A stretch of DNA of 34,284 nucleotides, taken from Alistipes sp. (GTDB lineage Bacteria > Bacteroidota > Bacteroidia > Bacteroidales > Rikenellaceae). Positions 14,951-23,138 of this stretch are shown one piece after another. The stretch spans positions 1-34,284 of the forward strand of contig JAFNYX010000123.1 in assembly GCA_017654125.1 (NCBI GenBank), read 5' to 3'. A program made the translations under genes and the position numbers. How positions within the stretch are numbered: the stretch's first letter is position 1; each line of letters starts with the position of its first letter. Below the pieces are notes generated by a model that was not told where the DNA came from, searched no databases, and worked only from the letters and a program-made list of their open reading frames with translations.

Positions 14951-16048
14951 ATGGGACGACGAATAGCAAAGTGGATTGCAATCGCTACGTTGTGGGCATT
15001 GGTACTTGCCTACACTATCGGTGCTGCCACGCTCGCCGTTCGTCACCACAGAGAGCAAACCGTCAAACAAGTGGAGATTCATACGGCAGACTGTTCGGAG
15101 AGCGGCACACCGACCGACGAGAGCCGCATCCGCGAATGGCTCGTTGCCGACGGGGTGGAGACCATCGGTGCGCCGATTGACAGCGTGGATATCCGACGCA
15201 TACGGAGAATGATTACGCGCAACGGCTTTATCGACGATGCGGATATATACGTATCGTATGGCGGTACGCTGCATATCGACATTCGCGAACGTCAGCCAAT
15301 GATGCGACTGCTAGTCGATGGCTATAACCTCTACATTACCGAGGAGTGTTTCCTCTTCTCGGCACCAGAGGCCTCGGCACACTACACGCCGATTGTGACC
15401 GGCTCGTACCGACCACTCTTCGGGCCATCGTTCGAGGGCGACGTGACTCTGCTTATCGACTCGTTGCGTGCAGCTTCTGCTGAACGCGTAAAACAGATCG
15501 GCAAGGAGAAGAATGCGCTCTACAAGCGTGAAGATTCGTTGCGTCTCATCCGACGCGACATTCGTGATTCGCGCATCAAAAAGGGGTGGTTCGAGAATAA
15601 GCGTGATTTCCGAGCACGCGCCGAACGTCACAAGGCCGAACGCAAGCGCAACCTCCGTTACTACGATGGTCTGTTGCGTGACACGAAGCGGGCAATCGAC
15701 GCCGTCACGGCTCGTCAAGATGCCGAGCGCGAACGTATGAGACGTATCGAGGAGCAACACGACGATTTCCCGCGCCTCGTAGCATTTGTCGAGTGGCTCG
15801 GGAAGGACGACTTTTGGAGAGCGGAGATTGTCCAAATCGTTGCCGAGACGACATCGTACGGCACAATCGACGTGACACTCATTCCGCGTAGCGGCGACTT
15901 TAAGATTCTGCTTGGCGAGTTGGATGCGCCTCGACAGAAACTCGACCGTCTGATGAGTTTCTATCACAATGGACTCAATCATACGGGATGGAACAGATAC
16001 AAAACAATAAATTTACGATATAACAACCAAGTGGTTTGCACGGAATAG
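14951..16048 (+). CDS. ftsQ: Cell-division protein FtsQ with a large charged insertion
   Basis: 365 aa from ATG 14951. FtsQ is a bitopic inner-membrane protein linking early and late divisome parts. There is a short basic N-terminus (MGRRIAKW), one membrane segment (about 7-30), then a periplasmic POTRA-like region and beta domain containing NGFIDDADIYVSYGGTLHIDIRERQPMMR. The C-terminal part DDFWRAEIVQI…GDFKILLGEL…KLDRLMSFYHNGLNHTGWNRYKTINLRYNNQVVC closely follows the Bacteroidetes FtsQ pattern. Between these halves, residues ~165-272 are a Lys/Arg/Glu-rich, probably helical or coiled-coil insertion that makes the protein about 110 residues longer than the roughly 250 aa I expect in relatives. 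It ends one base before ftsA. Confidence 0.88.
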   Translation: MGRRIAKWIAIATLWALVLAYTIGAATLAVRHHREQTVKQVEIHTADCSESGTPTDESRIREWLVADGVETIGAPIDSVDIRRIRRMITRNGFIDDADIYVSYGGTLHIDIRERQPMMRLLVDGYNLYITEECFLFSAPEASAHYTPIVTGSYRPLFGPSFEGDVTLLIDSLRAASAERVKQIGKEKNALYKREDSLRLIRRDIRDSRIKKGWFENKRDFRARAERHKAERKRNLRYYDGLLRDTKRAIDAVTARQDAERERMRRIEEQHDDFPRLVAFVEWLGKDDFWRAEIVQIVAETTSYGTIDVTLIPRSGDFKILLGELDAPRQKLDRLMSFYHNGLNHTGWNRYKTINLRYNNQVVCTE

Positions 16049-16049
16049 G

Positions 16050-17534
16050 ATGATAAGTATGGAAAGGAAGAGTTATTTTGTCGGTGTCGATATCGGCACT
16101 TCGAACGTAGTTATGGTGGTCGGCTCACGATTGGGCGACGGACCGATAAACATTGAAGACGCAGTTACAAAACCCATCGAGGGTGGCGTAACAGCCGGAC
16201 GCATCGACAACGTGCGTTCGGTAGGAGTTGCTATTGGCGAAGCAAAGAAGGAGTTGGAGGAGGAGTTGCACATTCGCATAAACGAGGCCTATGCCGGCAT
16301 CTCGGGAGAGTTTGTGCGTTGCGCCTACTATACCGACCACGTATTTGTGCGCGACAGCGAGTCGGGTTGCATCACCAAAGAGGATGTCTCGTCTCTGCAC
16401 GAGCGTATGCACAACGTACTGGCCGACCCAACCGAGGAGATTATGGCACGCATTCCGCAGAACTACGTTATCGACAACGGCAAGGAGATTGACGACCCAA
16501 TTGGTTCGTTCGGTCGTACACTCTCCTCGACATTCATGTTCGTACTCTGCCAGAAAAGCCAATTAGAGCGAACGAAGATGGCTTTCCATAATGCCGGACT
16601 CAAACTGCTCAGCACGTACGTCAATCCTGCCGTATTGCCATCGCTCATACTGACCGAGGAGGAGAAGGATGAGGGCGTTGCGATTGTCGATATCGGTGGC
16701 GGAACGACCGACGTAGCGATTGTCCGCAACGGCAAACTGCGCTATATCGGCTCGGTTCCTATCGGTGCACAGTGCATCAATATCGACATGCGCTCGTTTG
16801 GCATACCGGAGCGTAATACCGAGTTCATCAAACGAAATTACGGCTCGGCGGTTGCCGATATGGTACCTGCCGAAAATACCATCCTTATCCAGAAAGCAGG
16901 CCAACAATCGAAACGCGACTTTCCACAGCGCAATCTCGTAGCAATCATCGAGGCGCGCTTGAAAGATATCATCGAATTTGCATGGGCGGAGATTAAGCAC
17001 GCCAAGATGTCCACAAAGATTCCGTGCGGTCTTGTGCTTACGGGAGGCTCCACCGTATTTGCCAACATCGACGAACTGTTCCGTCGCGAGACAAATGCTC
17101 CGGTACGTTTGAGTACTATCGAGAGTGGCATCTCGGCCGACACGATGGAGAGAATCAGCACATACGCTCAATCGACAGCCGTAGCAGTGATGCTCAACGG
17201 TGTAAAGCGTGGCAAGTGCGATGTTACGGAGGTGGGTGTAAAATCACAACCACAATCATACTCGCCATACACACCTCCGACACCGACCTCTAACCCAAGA
17301 CCGACATCAATGACGGCGCCGACACCTCAGCCAAATGCCGATGAAGCAGACGACAACGCAACAGGTGGCTATCCTCAGCCGACCACCGTATCGGAGGAGC
17401 AGACAAAACCAATTACGGAGGATCCAAAGAAGCCGACCGTAGAAGAGGTGAAGAAAAAAAGTGGAGGTTTCTTCAAGAAGTTATCCAAATTCGTAGATGG
17501 TATGTTGGGTAACGACAATGATGATGTATTGTAA
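16050..17534 (+). CDS. ftsA: Cell-division protein FtsA
   Basis: 494 aa; a second ATG three codons later is an alternative start. FtsA is the actin-like membrane tether of the Z ring. The ATPase-fold blocks are VGVDIGTSNVVMVVG (phosphate 1), VDIGGGTTDVAIV (phosphate 2) and VLTGGSTVFANIDELF (adenosine). A Pro/Thr-rich linker (about residues 395-460) leads to a C-terminal amphipathic helix, KKSGGFFKKLSKFVDGML (near 470-487), the membrane-targeting sequence. The last residues are acidic. It is placed between ftsQ (1 nt) and ftsZ (21 nt). Confidence 0.96.
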   Translation: MISMERKSYFVGVDIGTSNVVMVVGSRLGDGPINIEDAVTKPIEGGVTAGRIDNVRSVGVAIGEAKKELEEELHIRINEAYAGISGEFVRCAYYTDHVFVRDSESGCITKEDVSSLHERMHNVLADPTEEIMARIPQNYVIDNGKEIDDPIGSFGRTLSSTFMFVLCQKSQLERTKMAFHNAGLKLLSTYVNPAVLPSLILTEEEKDEGVAIVDIGGGTTDVAIVRNGKLRYIGSVPIGAQCINIDMRSFGIPERNTEFIKRNYGSAVADMVPAENTILIQKAGQQSKRDFPQRNLVAIIEARLKDIIEFAWAEIKHAKMSTKIPCGLVLTGGSTVFANIDELFRRETNAPVRLSTIESGISADTMERISTYAQSTAVAVMLNGVKRGKCDVTEVGVKSQPQSYSPYTPPTPTSNPRPTSMTAPTPQPNADEADDNATGGYPQPTTVSEEQTKPITEDPKKPTVEEVKKKSGGFFKKLSKFVDGMLGNDNDDVL

Positions 17535-17555
17535 GAAAAAGCGACAAAAGAAGAT

Positions 17556-18941
17556 ATGGGAGAATTTGACAATATAATGGATGATATGCCCGAAATGTCG
17601 GGTATTCCTGCACTGATAATGGTTGCGGGAGTCGGCGGAGCCGGTGGCAATGCCGTCGATCACATGTGGGAGATGGGCATCAACGGAGTGAACCTCGTTG
17701 TCTGCAACACCGACGCCAAGGCCCTCAAAAAGAGCCCTCTGCCCGAGTCGCAAAAGATATGTCTGGGCGATGGTCTCGGTGCGGGCAACACAGCCGAAGA
17801 GGGTGCACGCAAGACAAAATCGTCGCTCGAAGAGATGCGCCTCTACCTGGAATCGCATAATACGAAGATGCTCTTCATCGCTGCCGGCATGGGTGGCGGT
17901 ACGGGTACGGGTGCTTCGCCTATTATCGCACGATTGGCGCACGAGATGGGCATCCTGACGGTTGCCATCGTAACGATGCCGCCCGTTATTGAGGGTCCGC
18001 AGCGTATGGCACAAGCACAGGAGGGTGTCGAGAAGTTGAGAGAGTACGTCGATTCGCTCATCGTGTTGAGCAACGAGTCGATAATCGAACTCTACGGCAC
18101 ACTATCGGTCGAGGAGGCGTTCAACAAGGCGAACGACATCGTTGCATTTGCAGCGAAAGGTATATCCGAAATCGTGATGACAAAGAGCAATCTGGTGAGT
18201 GTCGATTTTGCCGATGTATGCAAGGTAATTCGCAATAGCGGTTGTGCGGTGATGGGCGTATCGGCAATGTCGGGCGACAATCGTGCAGTAGAGGCTGTCG
18301 ATGCGTCTCTCTCGTCGCCACTCTTCGGCGGTGCGTCAATCGCAGGAGCCAAAAACGTGCTCATTAACTTCGCCACATCGTCATCCGAGGCATTGGCCAT
18401 CAACGAGGTGAGTCGCGCATTGGAGCGCGTACAAGAGTTCGCCGCCGAGAAGGATGAGGACGGCCACATCCAGCGTGCAAACATCATCTGGGGTACAAGC
18501 GTAAAGCCGGAGCTCGGCGACAAGTTGGAGATTATCATTGTCGTTACGGGATTCCCGTCGGAGTATTACAGCGCAGCACTCTCGCCAAAACGCATCGCCA
18601 CGCCTATCCCTCCGAGCACAACAATTCTACCCGAGCAACCAAAAGAGTCGGAGGTGGTAGATTTACCAAAGCCACCAACTCCGGCTATCAAGCCGACCTT
18701 CACACAGTCGAAGCCTACGCTCGTCGCAGAGCCATCGCGCAATGCGCCGACAACCATCAGCCGCTCAACACGTGGCTATGCGGATGTACAACATCGTAAG
18801 AGCGTACCGGCATACATCACCCGCAAGGTGGAGTTCATAACCCAGATTTCGGGGCGAGGAAAGCGTGCCGCAGGCAACGAGGACGACAACACGCCGGAGA
18901 CACAGACCGAATCAACGGATGCGGCATTGAAACTCTTTTAA
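17556..18941 (+). CDS. ftsZ: Cell-division GTPase FtsZ
   Basis: 461 aa. The tubulin homologue that forms the Z ring. The GTP-binding signature GGGTGTGASPIIARLA begins at about residue 112, preceded by GVGGAGGNAVDHM (residues ~29-41). The catalytic synergy loop reads SVDFAD (215-220): both aspartates are kept, but the usual Asn (NxDxxD) is Ser. After the globular part (to ~340) there is a Pro-rich linker and a C-terminal segment VPAYITRKVEF, the likely FtsA-binding peptide of this phylum, then an acidic tail. It follows ftsA directly. Confidence 0.97.
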   Translation: MGEFDNIMDDMPEMSGIPALIMVAGVGGAGGNAVDHMWEMGINGVNLVVCNTDAKALKKSPLPESQKICLGDGLGAGNTAEEGARKTKSSLEEMRLYLESHNTKMLFIAAGMGGGTGTGASPIIARLAHEMGILTVAIVTMPPVIEGPQRMAQAQEGVEKLREYVDSLIVLSNESIIELYGTLSVEEAFNKANDIVAFAAKGISEIVMTKSNLVSVDFADVCKVIRNSGCAVMGVSAMSGDNRAVEAVDASLSSPLFGGASIAGAKNVLINFATSSSEALAINEVSRALERVQEFAAEKDEDGHIQRANIIWGTSVKPELGDKLEIIIVVTGFPSEYYSAALSPKRIATPIPPSTTILPEQPKESEVVDLPKPPTPAIKPTFTQSKPTLVAEPSRNAPTTISRSTRGYADVQHRKSVPAYITRKVEFITQISGRGKRAAGNEDDNTPETQTESTDAALKLF

Positions 18942-18950
18942 CGACGCGCA

Positions 18951-20231
18951 ATGGATTTTGTAACGTATCTCGGATTTACGCCCACCGTCGGATTGATGAT
19001 AGTAGCAGAGGTGTTGCTGCTCATGATGTCGGCCATGATGTCGGCATCAGAGGTGGCATTCTTCTCGCTGACGCCAGCCGACGTGCGACGTCTTAAACAC
19101 GATGGTTCGATGGCCTCCGAGCAGGCTGTACGTCTGCTCGCCAAGCCCGACATGTTGCTCGCAACGATACTCGTCGTGAACAATCTGGTCAATATCGGAA
19201 TCGTCGTACTCGCAACCGACATCATCGACTCGTTGTTCGTCTTTGAACGCTTCGAGTTCCTTTTTACGGGCATTCTCGTAACATTCCTGCTGTTGCTCTT
19301 CGGAGAAATTTTGCCGAAGGTCTTCGCGCAAGGAGCAAACATCTCGGTCGCAACAGCCTTTTCACAACCGTTAGTCATTATGCGCTGGTTGGTCTATCCG
19401 CTTTCGTTCGTTTTGGTTCACACAAGCGAACGTATCAGCGAGCGTCTGGCACAACATAACAACGACCTATCGATTGAAGATTTGGCTGACGCCGTCGATA
19501 TGACGACCGGCTCTTCGACCGAGGAACAGAAGATTCTTTCGGGAATTGTCAATTTCGCCTCGCGCGAAGTGGAGGAGATTATGCGACCGCGAATGGATAT
19601 TGTCGCCGTCGAACTAACAATGTCGTTCGAGGAGGTCAAGCGCGTCATCATCGAATCGGGCTACTCGCGCCTGCCGGTATATTCGGAGAGTATCGACAAT
19701 ATTAAGGGTATGCTCTTCGTCAAAGACTTGTTGGAATATGTCAATCGCAGCGACGACTTCGGTTGGCAGGGGCTTATTCGTGAGCCATATATTGTTCCGA
19801 TGCACAAGAAAGTCAACTCGATGCTCGACGACTTCCGCACCGACAAGATACACATGGCAATCGTTGTCGATGAATACGGTGCCACACAGGGTCTGCTGAC
19901 GTTGGAGGATATTTTGGAGGAGGTTGTAGGTGAAATCTCGGACGAAAGCGATGTCGAGGAGTCGTTCTACCACCGTCTCAACGAGAATACGTACGTCTTC
20001 GAGGGAAAAACCCACATCATCGACATGTTACGCGTGTTGCAACTCGACGACGAGTTGTTTGAGGATGTGCAGGGCCGAGCCGAGACCATTGCGGGTCTGC
20101 TGCTCGAACTCAACCGCAACTTCCTGCGAAAGGGCGACGAACTCTCTTCGCACGGCATACGCTTCATCGTTACGGCAATGGACGGACACCGCATCGACAA
20201 GATAAAAATCATCCTGCCGACCAATGGGTAG
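18951..20231 (+). CDS. gldE: GldE-type CNNM/CorC transmembrane protein with CBS domains
   Basis: 426 aa. Residues ~1-190 contain a CNNM (DUF21) membrane domain with four hydrophobic segments and the MMSASEVAFFSL motif. A pair of CBS domains follows (about 205-330: MRPRMDIVAVE, SGYSRLPVYSESIDNIKGMLFVKDLL, MAIVVDEYGATQGLLTLEDILEEVVGEI), then a CorC/HlyC C-terminal domain. Relatives are called GldE in gliding Bacteroidetes; non-gliding members keep the gene and divalent-cation transport is the likely general role. It starts 9 nt after ftsZ and overlaps the PPTase gene by 8 nt. The name follows family and neighbourhood; gliding itself is not implied. Confidence 0.82.
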   Translation: MDFVTYLGFTPTVGLMIVAEVLLLMMSAMMSASEVAFFSLTPADVRRLKHDGSMASEQAVRLLAKPDMLLATILVVNNLVNIGIVVLATDIIDSLFVFERFEFLFTGILVTFLLLLFGEILPKVFAQGANISVATAFSQPLVIMRWLVYPLSFVLVHTSERISERLAQHNNDLSIEDLADAVDMTTGSSTEEQKILSGIVNFASREVEEIMRPRMDIVAVELTMSFEEVKRVIIESGYSRLPVYSESIDNIKGMLFVKDLLEYVNRSDDFGWQGLIREPYIVPMHKKVNSMLDDFRTDKIHMAIVVDEYGATQGLLTLEDILEEVVGEISDESDVEESFYHRLNENTYVFEGKTHIIDMLRVLQLDDELFEDVQGRAETIAGLLLELNRNFLRKGDELSSHGIRFIVTAMDGHRIDKIKIILPTNG

Positions 20232-20793
20232 TATCGTACTCATAGAGCAGATTGGCGACATCGAAACACTTACGTCGCTGTGTTCCGAGCAAGACTTGCG
20301 CGCCGCGGAAACGCTCGGAGCAGCTCATCGACGAGCAGAATTTCTCGCGTGGCGAGTGGCTGTGCGTCGAGCACTCGGTGCCGACATTCGTATCGGATAC
20401 GACGAGTGGGGAGGCCCCGTCATAGAGGGGAGCAACCTTCACCTCGGCGTATCGCACTCGAAACAGATGGTGGCCGTAATTATCAGCGACCACCCGTGCG
20501 CAATCGACATCGAGGATACTACGCGTAACTTCGAGCATGTTGCCGACCGATACGTTACGGCCGAAGAGCGCAAACTCACGACGCATGCCGATCTGCTTGC
20601 AGTAGCGTGGTGCGCCAAAGAGACGCTCTACAAGTACCACCGTCGCGGCGGGGTAGATTTTCTGCGCGATGTACGCCTAACGGCGATGAATATCGAGCAA
20701 GGAGATGTTCGCGGACAAATCTTCGGAGACGAAGAGCAGAGGATGCAACTGCACCGCAAAGACAAATACATAATTGTAACGCTCGGCGAGTAG
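20224..20793 (+). CDS. 4'-phosphopantetheinyl transferase
   Basis: 189 aa. It transfers the 4'-phosphopantetheine arm of CoA to a carrier protein. The Sfp-type signature is present: the NLHLGVSHSKQMVAVIIS block, the Mg-binding acidic pair in AIDIED (about residue 93-98), and WCAKETLYKYHRR (Trp129-Lys132-Glu133), matching WxxKEAxxK. Short length and context match the PPTase that follows gldE in many Bacteroidetes. Which carrier protein it serves cannot be seen; no carrier, fatty acid or NRPS/PKS gene is in the window. Its start overlaps the end of gldE (ATGGGTAG), implying coupled translation. Confidence 0.9.
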   Translation: MGSIVLIEQIGDIETLTSLCSEQDLRAAETLGAAHRRAEFLAWRVAVRRALGADIRIGYDEWGGPVIEGSNLHLGVSHSKQMVAVIISDHPCAIDIEDTTRNFEHVADRYVTAEERKLTTHADLLAVAWCAKETLYKYHRRGGVDFLRDVRLTAMNIEQGDVRGQIFGDEEQRMQLHRKDKYIIVTLGE

Positions 20794-20844
20794 TCGTGCG
20801 CTGGATAGAGAATGAGATAAACAAATAACGACTTTTACGAGAGA

Positions 20845-22278
20845 ATGGCAACTACTCGTTCAAATACACTATCACTCGGTACGGACAACATCGGCAAGTT
20901 GTTGTTGCGCTACGCCGCACCCGCCATTATTGCAATGGCGTCATCATCGTTATACCACATCATCGACAGCATCTTCGTCGGACACGGTGTGGGCGGCGCA
21001 GCCATTGCCGGTATGGCAATCACGATGCCGATTATGAATATCGCTGCGGCTTTTGGCGCAATGGTCGGAGTCGGCGCAGCGGCACGCATGTCGATTCGTT
21101 TGGGCGAGGGAAATATGATGGCGGCCGAAAAAACGTTGGCCAATGCCGTAATGCTCAACTTCGTATTGGGATTGGCACTGATGGTTGTGATGCTGACCTT
21201 CCTCGACCCTATTTTGATACTGTTCAGCGGAGGCAATGCATCGCCCGAGACACTGCAATACGCCCGCGACTTCATGAAAATCATCCTGCTCGGCAACATG
21301 ACACAACACATGTATCTGGGCCTCAACGAACAGATTCGCGCATCGGGCTATCCGCAAAAATCGATGCGCATCATTCTGACTGCCGTCGGCATAAACCTTA
21401 TCCTCAACCCGCTCTTCATCTTCAAATTCGGCTGGGGCATCAAAGGTTCTGCATCGGCAACGGTCATCTCGCAAGCCATCGCCTTCTTGATAACCTTCTC
21501 GCACTTCTGCTCAAAGAGCAGTTTCGTGCGTTTCCGTCGCTCGGCTTTCCACTTCGAGCGCAAAATCGTGGTGGCCATCATATCCATCGGATTGGCACCG
21601 TTTATGGTCAATATCTGTGCCTCGATGGTTGCTGCGTTCGTAAACTCGGCACTGTTGCGCTACGGAGGTACAGGCGCACACGACGTCATTCAGGCGACCA
21701 ACAGTTCGAGTGATATATATGTCGGTGCGTACGGAATCGTCAATCGCGTGGTGATGCTCCTCATCATGGTTATTCAGGGACTCAATCAGGGCATGCAACC
21801 AATTGTCGGCTTCAACTACGGAGCAAAGCAGTACGACCGTGTACGACGCACACTCTTTACGACCATCGCCTGCGGTATGACCATCTCGACACTCGGCTTT
21901 CTTGCTTGCCAGATTGCGCCCGATGCCATCGCTCGCGCCTTTGTCGATTCGTCGCGCGGAAACGACGAATTGCAAATGATTGCCGCTGCCACACAGGGCA
22001 TGCGCCTAATCGTGATGCTCTTCCCGCTTGTCGGTTTTCAGATTGTCGCTGCGGCTTTCTTCCAATATATCGGTCATGCTAAACTCGCAATCTTTGTCTC
22101 GATGACGCGTCAGTTGCTATTCCTGCTGCCACTGCTGTGGACTCTGCCTCGTTGGTTAGGCGCAACAGGCGTATGGATCTCCATGCCAATTGCCGACTGT
22201 GGCTCGATTATATTGGCCGCCATCCTACTCCTACACGAAATACGCCGACTCCGCGAAAAAGAGTTAAAGGGAAAGTAG
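20845..22278 (+). CDS. MATE-family multidrug/Na+ antiporter
   Basis: 477 aa with about twelve hydrophobic segments in two halves. The first segments SLYHIIDSIFVGHGVGGAAIAGMAITMPIMNI and the sequence GLNQGMQPIVGFNYGAKQYDRVRR in the second half are typical MATE motifs (…QPLIGYNYGAxxxxRV). MATE proteins export cationic drugs, dyes or metabolites in exchange for Na+ or H+. The substrate is unknown. It is 51 bp after the PPTase with no terminator seen, and is the last gene before the terminator at 22311. Confidence 0.93.
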   Translation: MATTRSNTLSLGTDNIGKLLLRYAAPAIIAMASSSLYHIIDSIFVGHGVGGAAIAGMAITMPIMNIAAAFGAMVGVGAAARMSIRLGEGNMMAAEKTLANAVMLNFVLGLALMVVMLTFLDPILILFSGGNASPETLQYARDFMKIILLGNMTQHMYLGLNEQIRASGYPQKSMRIILTAVGINLILNPLFIFKFGWGIKGSASATVISQAIAFLITFSHFCSKSSFVRFRRSAFHFERKIVVAIISIGLAPFMVNICASMVAAFVNSALLRYGGTGAHDVIQATNSSSDIYVGAYGIVNRVVMLLIMVIQGLNQGMQPIVGFNYGAKQYDRVRRTLFTTIACGMTISTLGFLACQIAPDAIARAFVDSSRGNDELQMIAAATQGMRLIVMLFPLVGFQIVAAAFFQYIGHAKLAIFVSMTRQLLFLLPLLWTLPRWLGATGVWISMPIADCGSIILAAILLLHEIRRLREKELKGK

Positions 22279-22310
22279 CGCAATAGAGCAACGCTCGCTA
22301 ACAGAACAAT

Positions 22311-22342
22311 AAAAGGGTGTCCCTACTTGGGAACACCCTTTT
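22311..22342. terminator. Bidirectional intrinsic terminator between convergent operons
   Basis: AAAAGGGTGTCCC (22311-22323) pairs with GGGAACACCCTTTT (22329-22342) apart from one bulged base; the loop is TACTT. The stem's outer A/T pairs give a T run in both directions. It separates the plus-strand division transcript from the minus-strand lytic transglycosylase, whose stop is 20 bp away. Confidence 0.85.
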
Positions 22343-22361
22343 CTATTCGCTTCAAATGGCG

Positions 22362-23078
22362 TTAGATTCGTTTGGATTTCTTCTTTATATCACGATAATG
22401 ATCATACCTCCGCAACACCTTATTCACATAGGCAATGGTGATATCCGACTCGACAAACTCGCCATAATCAACCGCCTCGTGCGTCGAAAACTCCTCCTCG
22501 GAGAGCAGAGACAAATACTCGGTAACCACCTCCCACGAATCGGCATCATCACCATAATATTCCGCTAGGTTACGAGCGTCAATGATGTGCGAACAACCGC
22601 AATTATAACTCGCCAAAGTCATCGCCATACGGTCACGTTTCGAGACCGACGACGGTAGACGCAATATCTTCTCCATCGACTTGTACAAACGTGCCGCAAC
22701 GTCGATATTTGTCTCCGGGTCGAACAACATTTCGCGCTCGACACCAAAACTGCGCGCGATGCGCGGCATCACCTGCATCAACCCCACTGCACCTCGTGGA
22801 GAGACAGCATCGTGACGAAAATTCGACTCGCCGTAAGCAATGGCAGCCATCAACACCCAATCGACATTATGGCGACGGCATATACGACGAAACATCTTAT
22901 CGTATGGCGAAAAAAGATAATCCTCCTCCAAGAGAGTGGCTTGATGTGACGACTCTTCGGCCGACATCTTATCGCCCCTCTTCTCACTTGCTCGCTGCAA
23001 CGGCATAACGAGTACCGCTGTGCCTACAATCAAGAGAAAGAGCAGTGGCGGCAGGAGTATGTTGAGCTGTTTCTTCAA
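22362..23078 (-). CDS. Membrane-anchored lytic transglycosylase (SLT domain, MltF-like)
   Basis: 238 aa. It cleaves the MurNAc-GlcNAc bond of peptidoglycan. A hydrophobic N-terminus (residues 6-25) acts as signal or anchor. The SLT domain shows the catalytic AYGESNFRHD (Glu84), then SPRGAVGLMQVMP, NIDVAARLY and TLASYNCG. The C-terminus is basic. The start codon appears to be TTG (23078-23076): no ATG occurs in frame between the porin stop and this point, and the next internal ATG would lose the membrane segment. It is the last gene of the pssA-porin-lytic transglycosylase run, 60 bp after the porin. Confidence 0.87.
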   Translation of the reverse strand: MKKQLNILLPPLLFLLIVGTAVLVMPLQRASEKRGDKMSAEESSHQATLLEEDYLFSPYDKMFRRICRRHNVDWVLMAAIAYGESNFRHDAVSPRGAVGLMQVMPRIARSFGVEREMLFDPETNIDVAARLYKSMEKILRLPSSVSKRDRMAMTLASYNCGCSHIIDARNLAEYYGDDADSWEVVTEYLSLLSEEEFSTHEAVDYGEFVESDITIAYVNKVLRRYDHYRDIKKKSKRI

Positions 23079-23138
23079 TATTTCGAATAATTGGTTCGTT
23101 ATATTATATATATGGTATGGTCGTGCAACTGCCCAACT

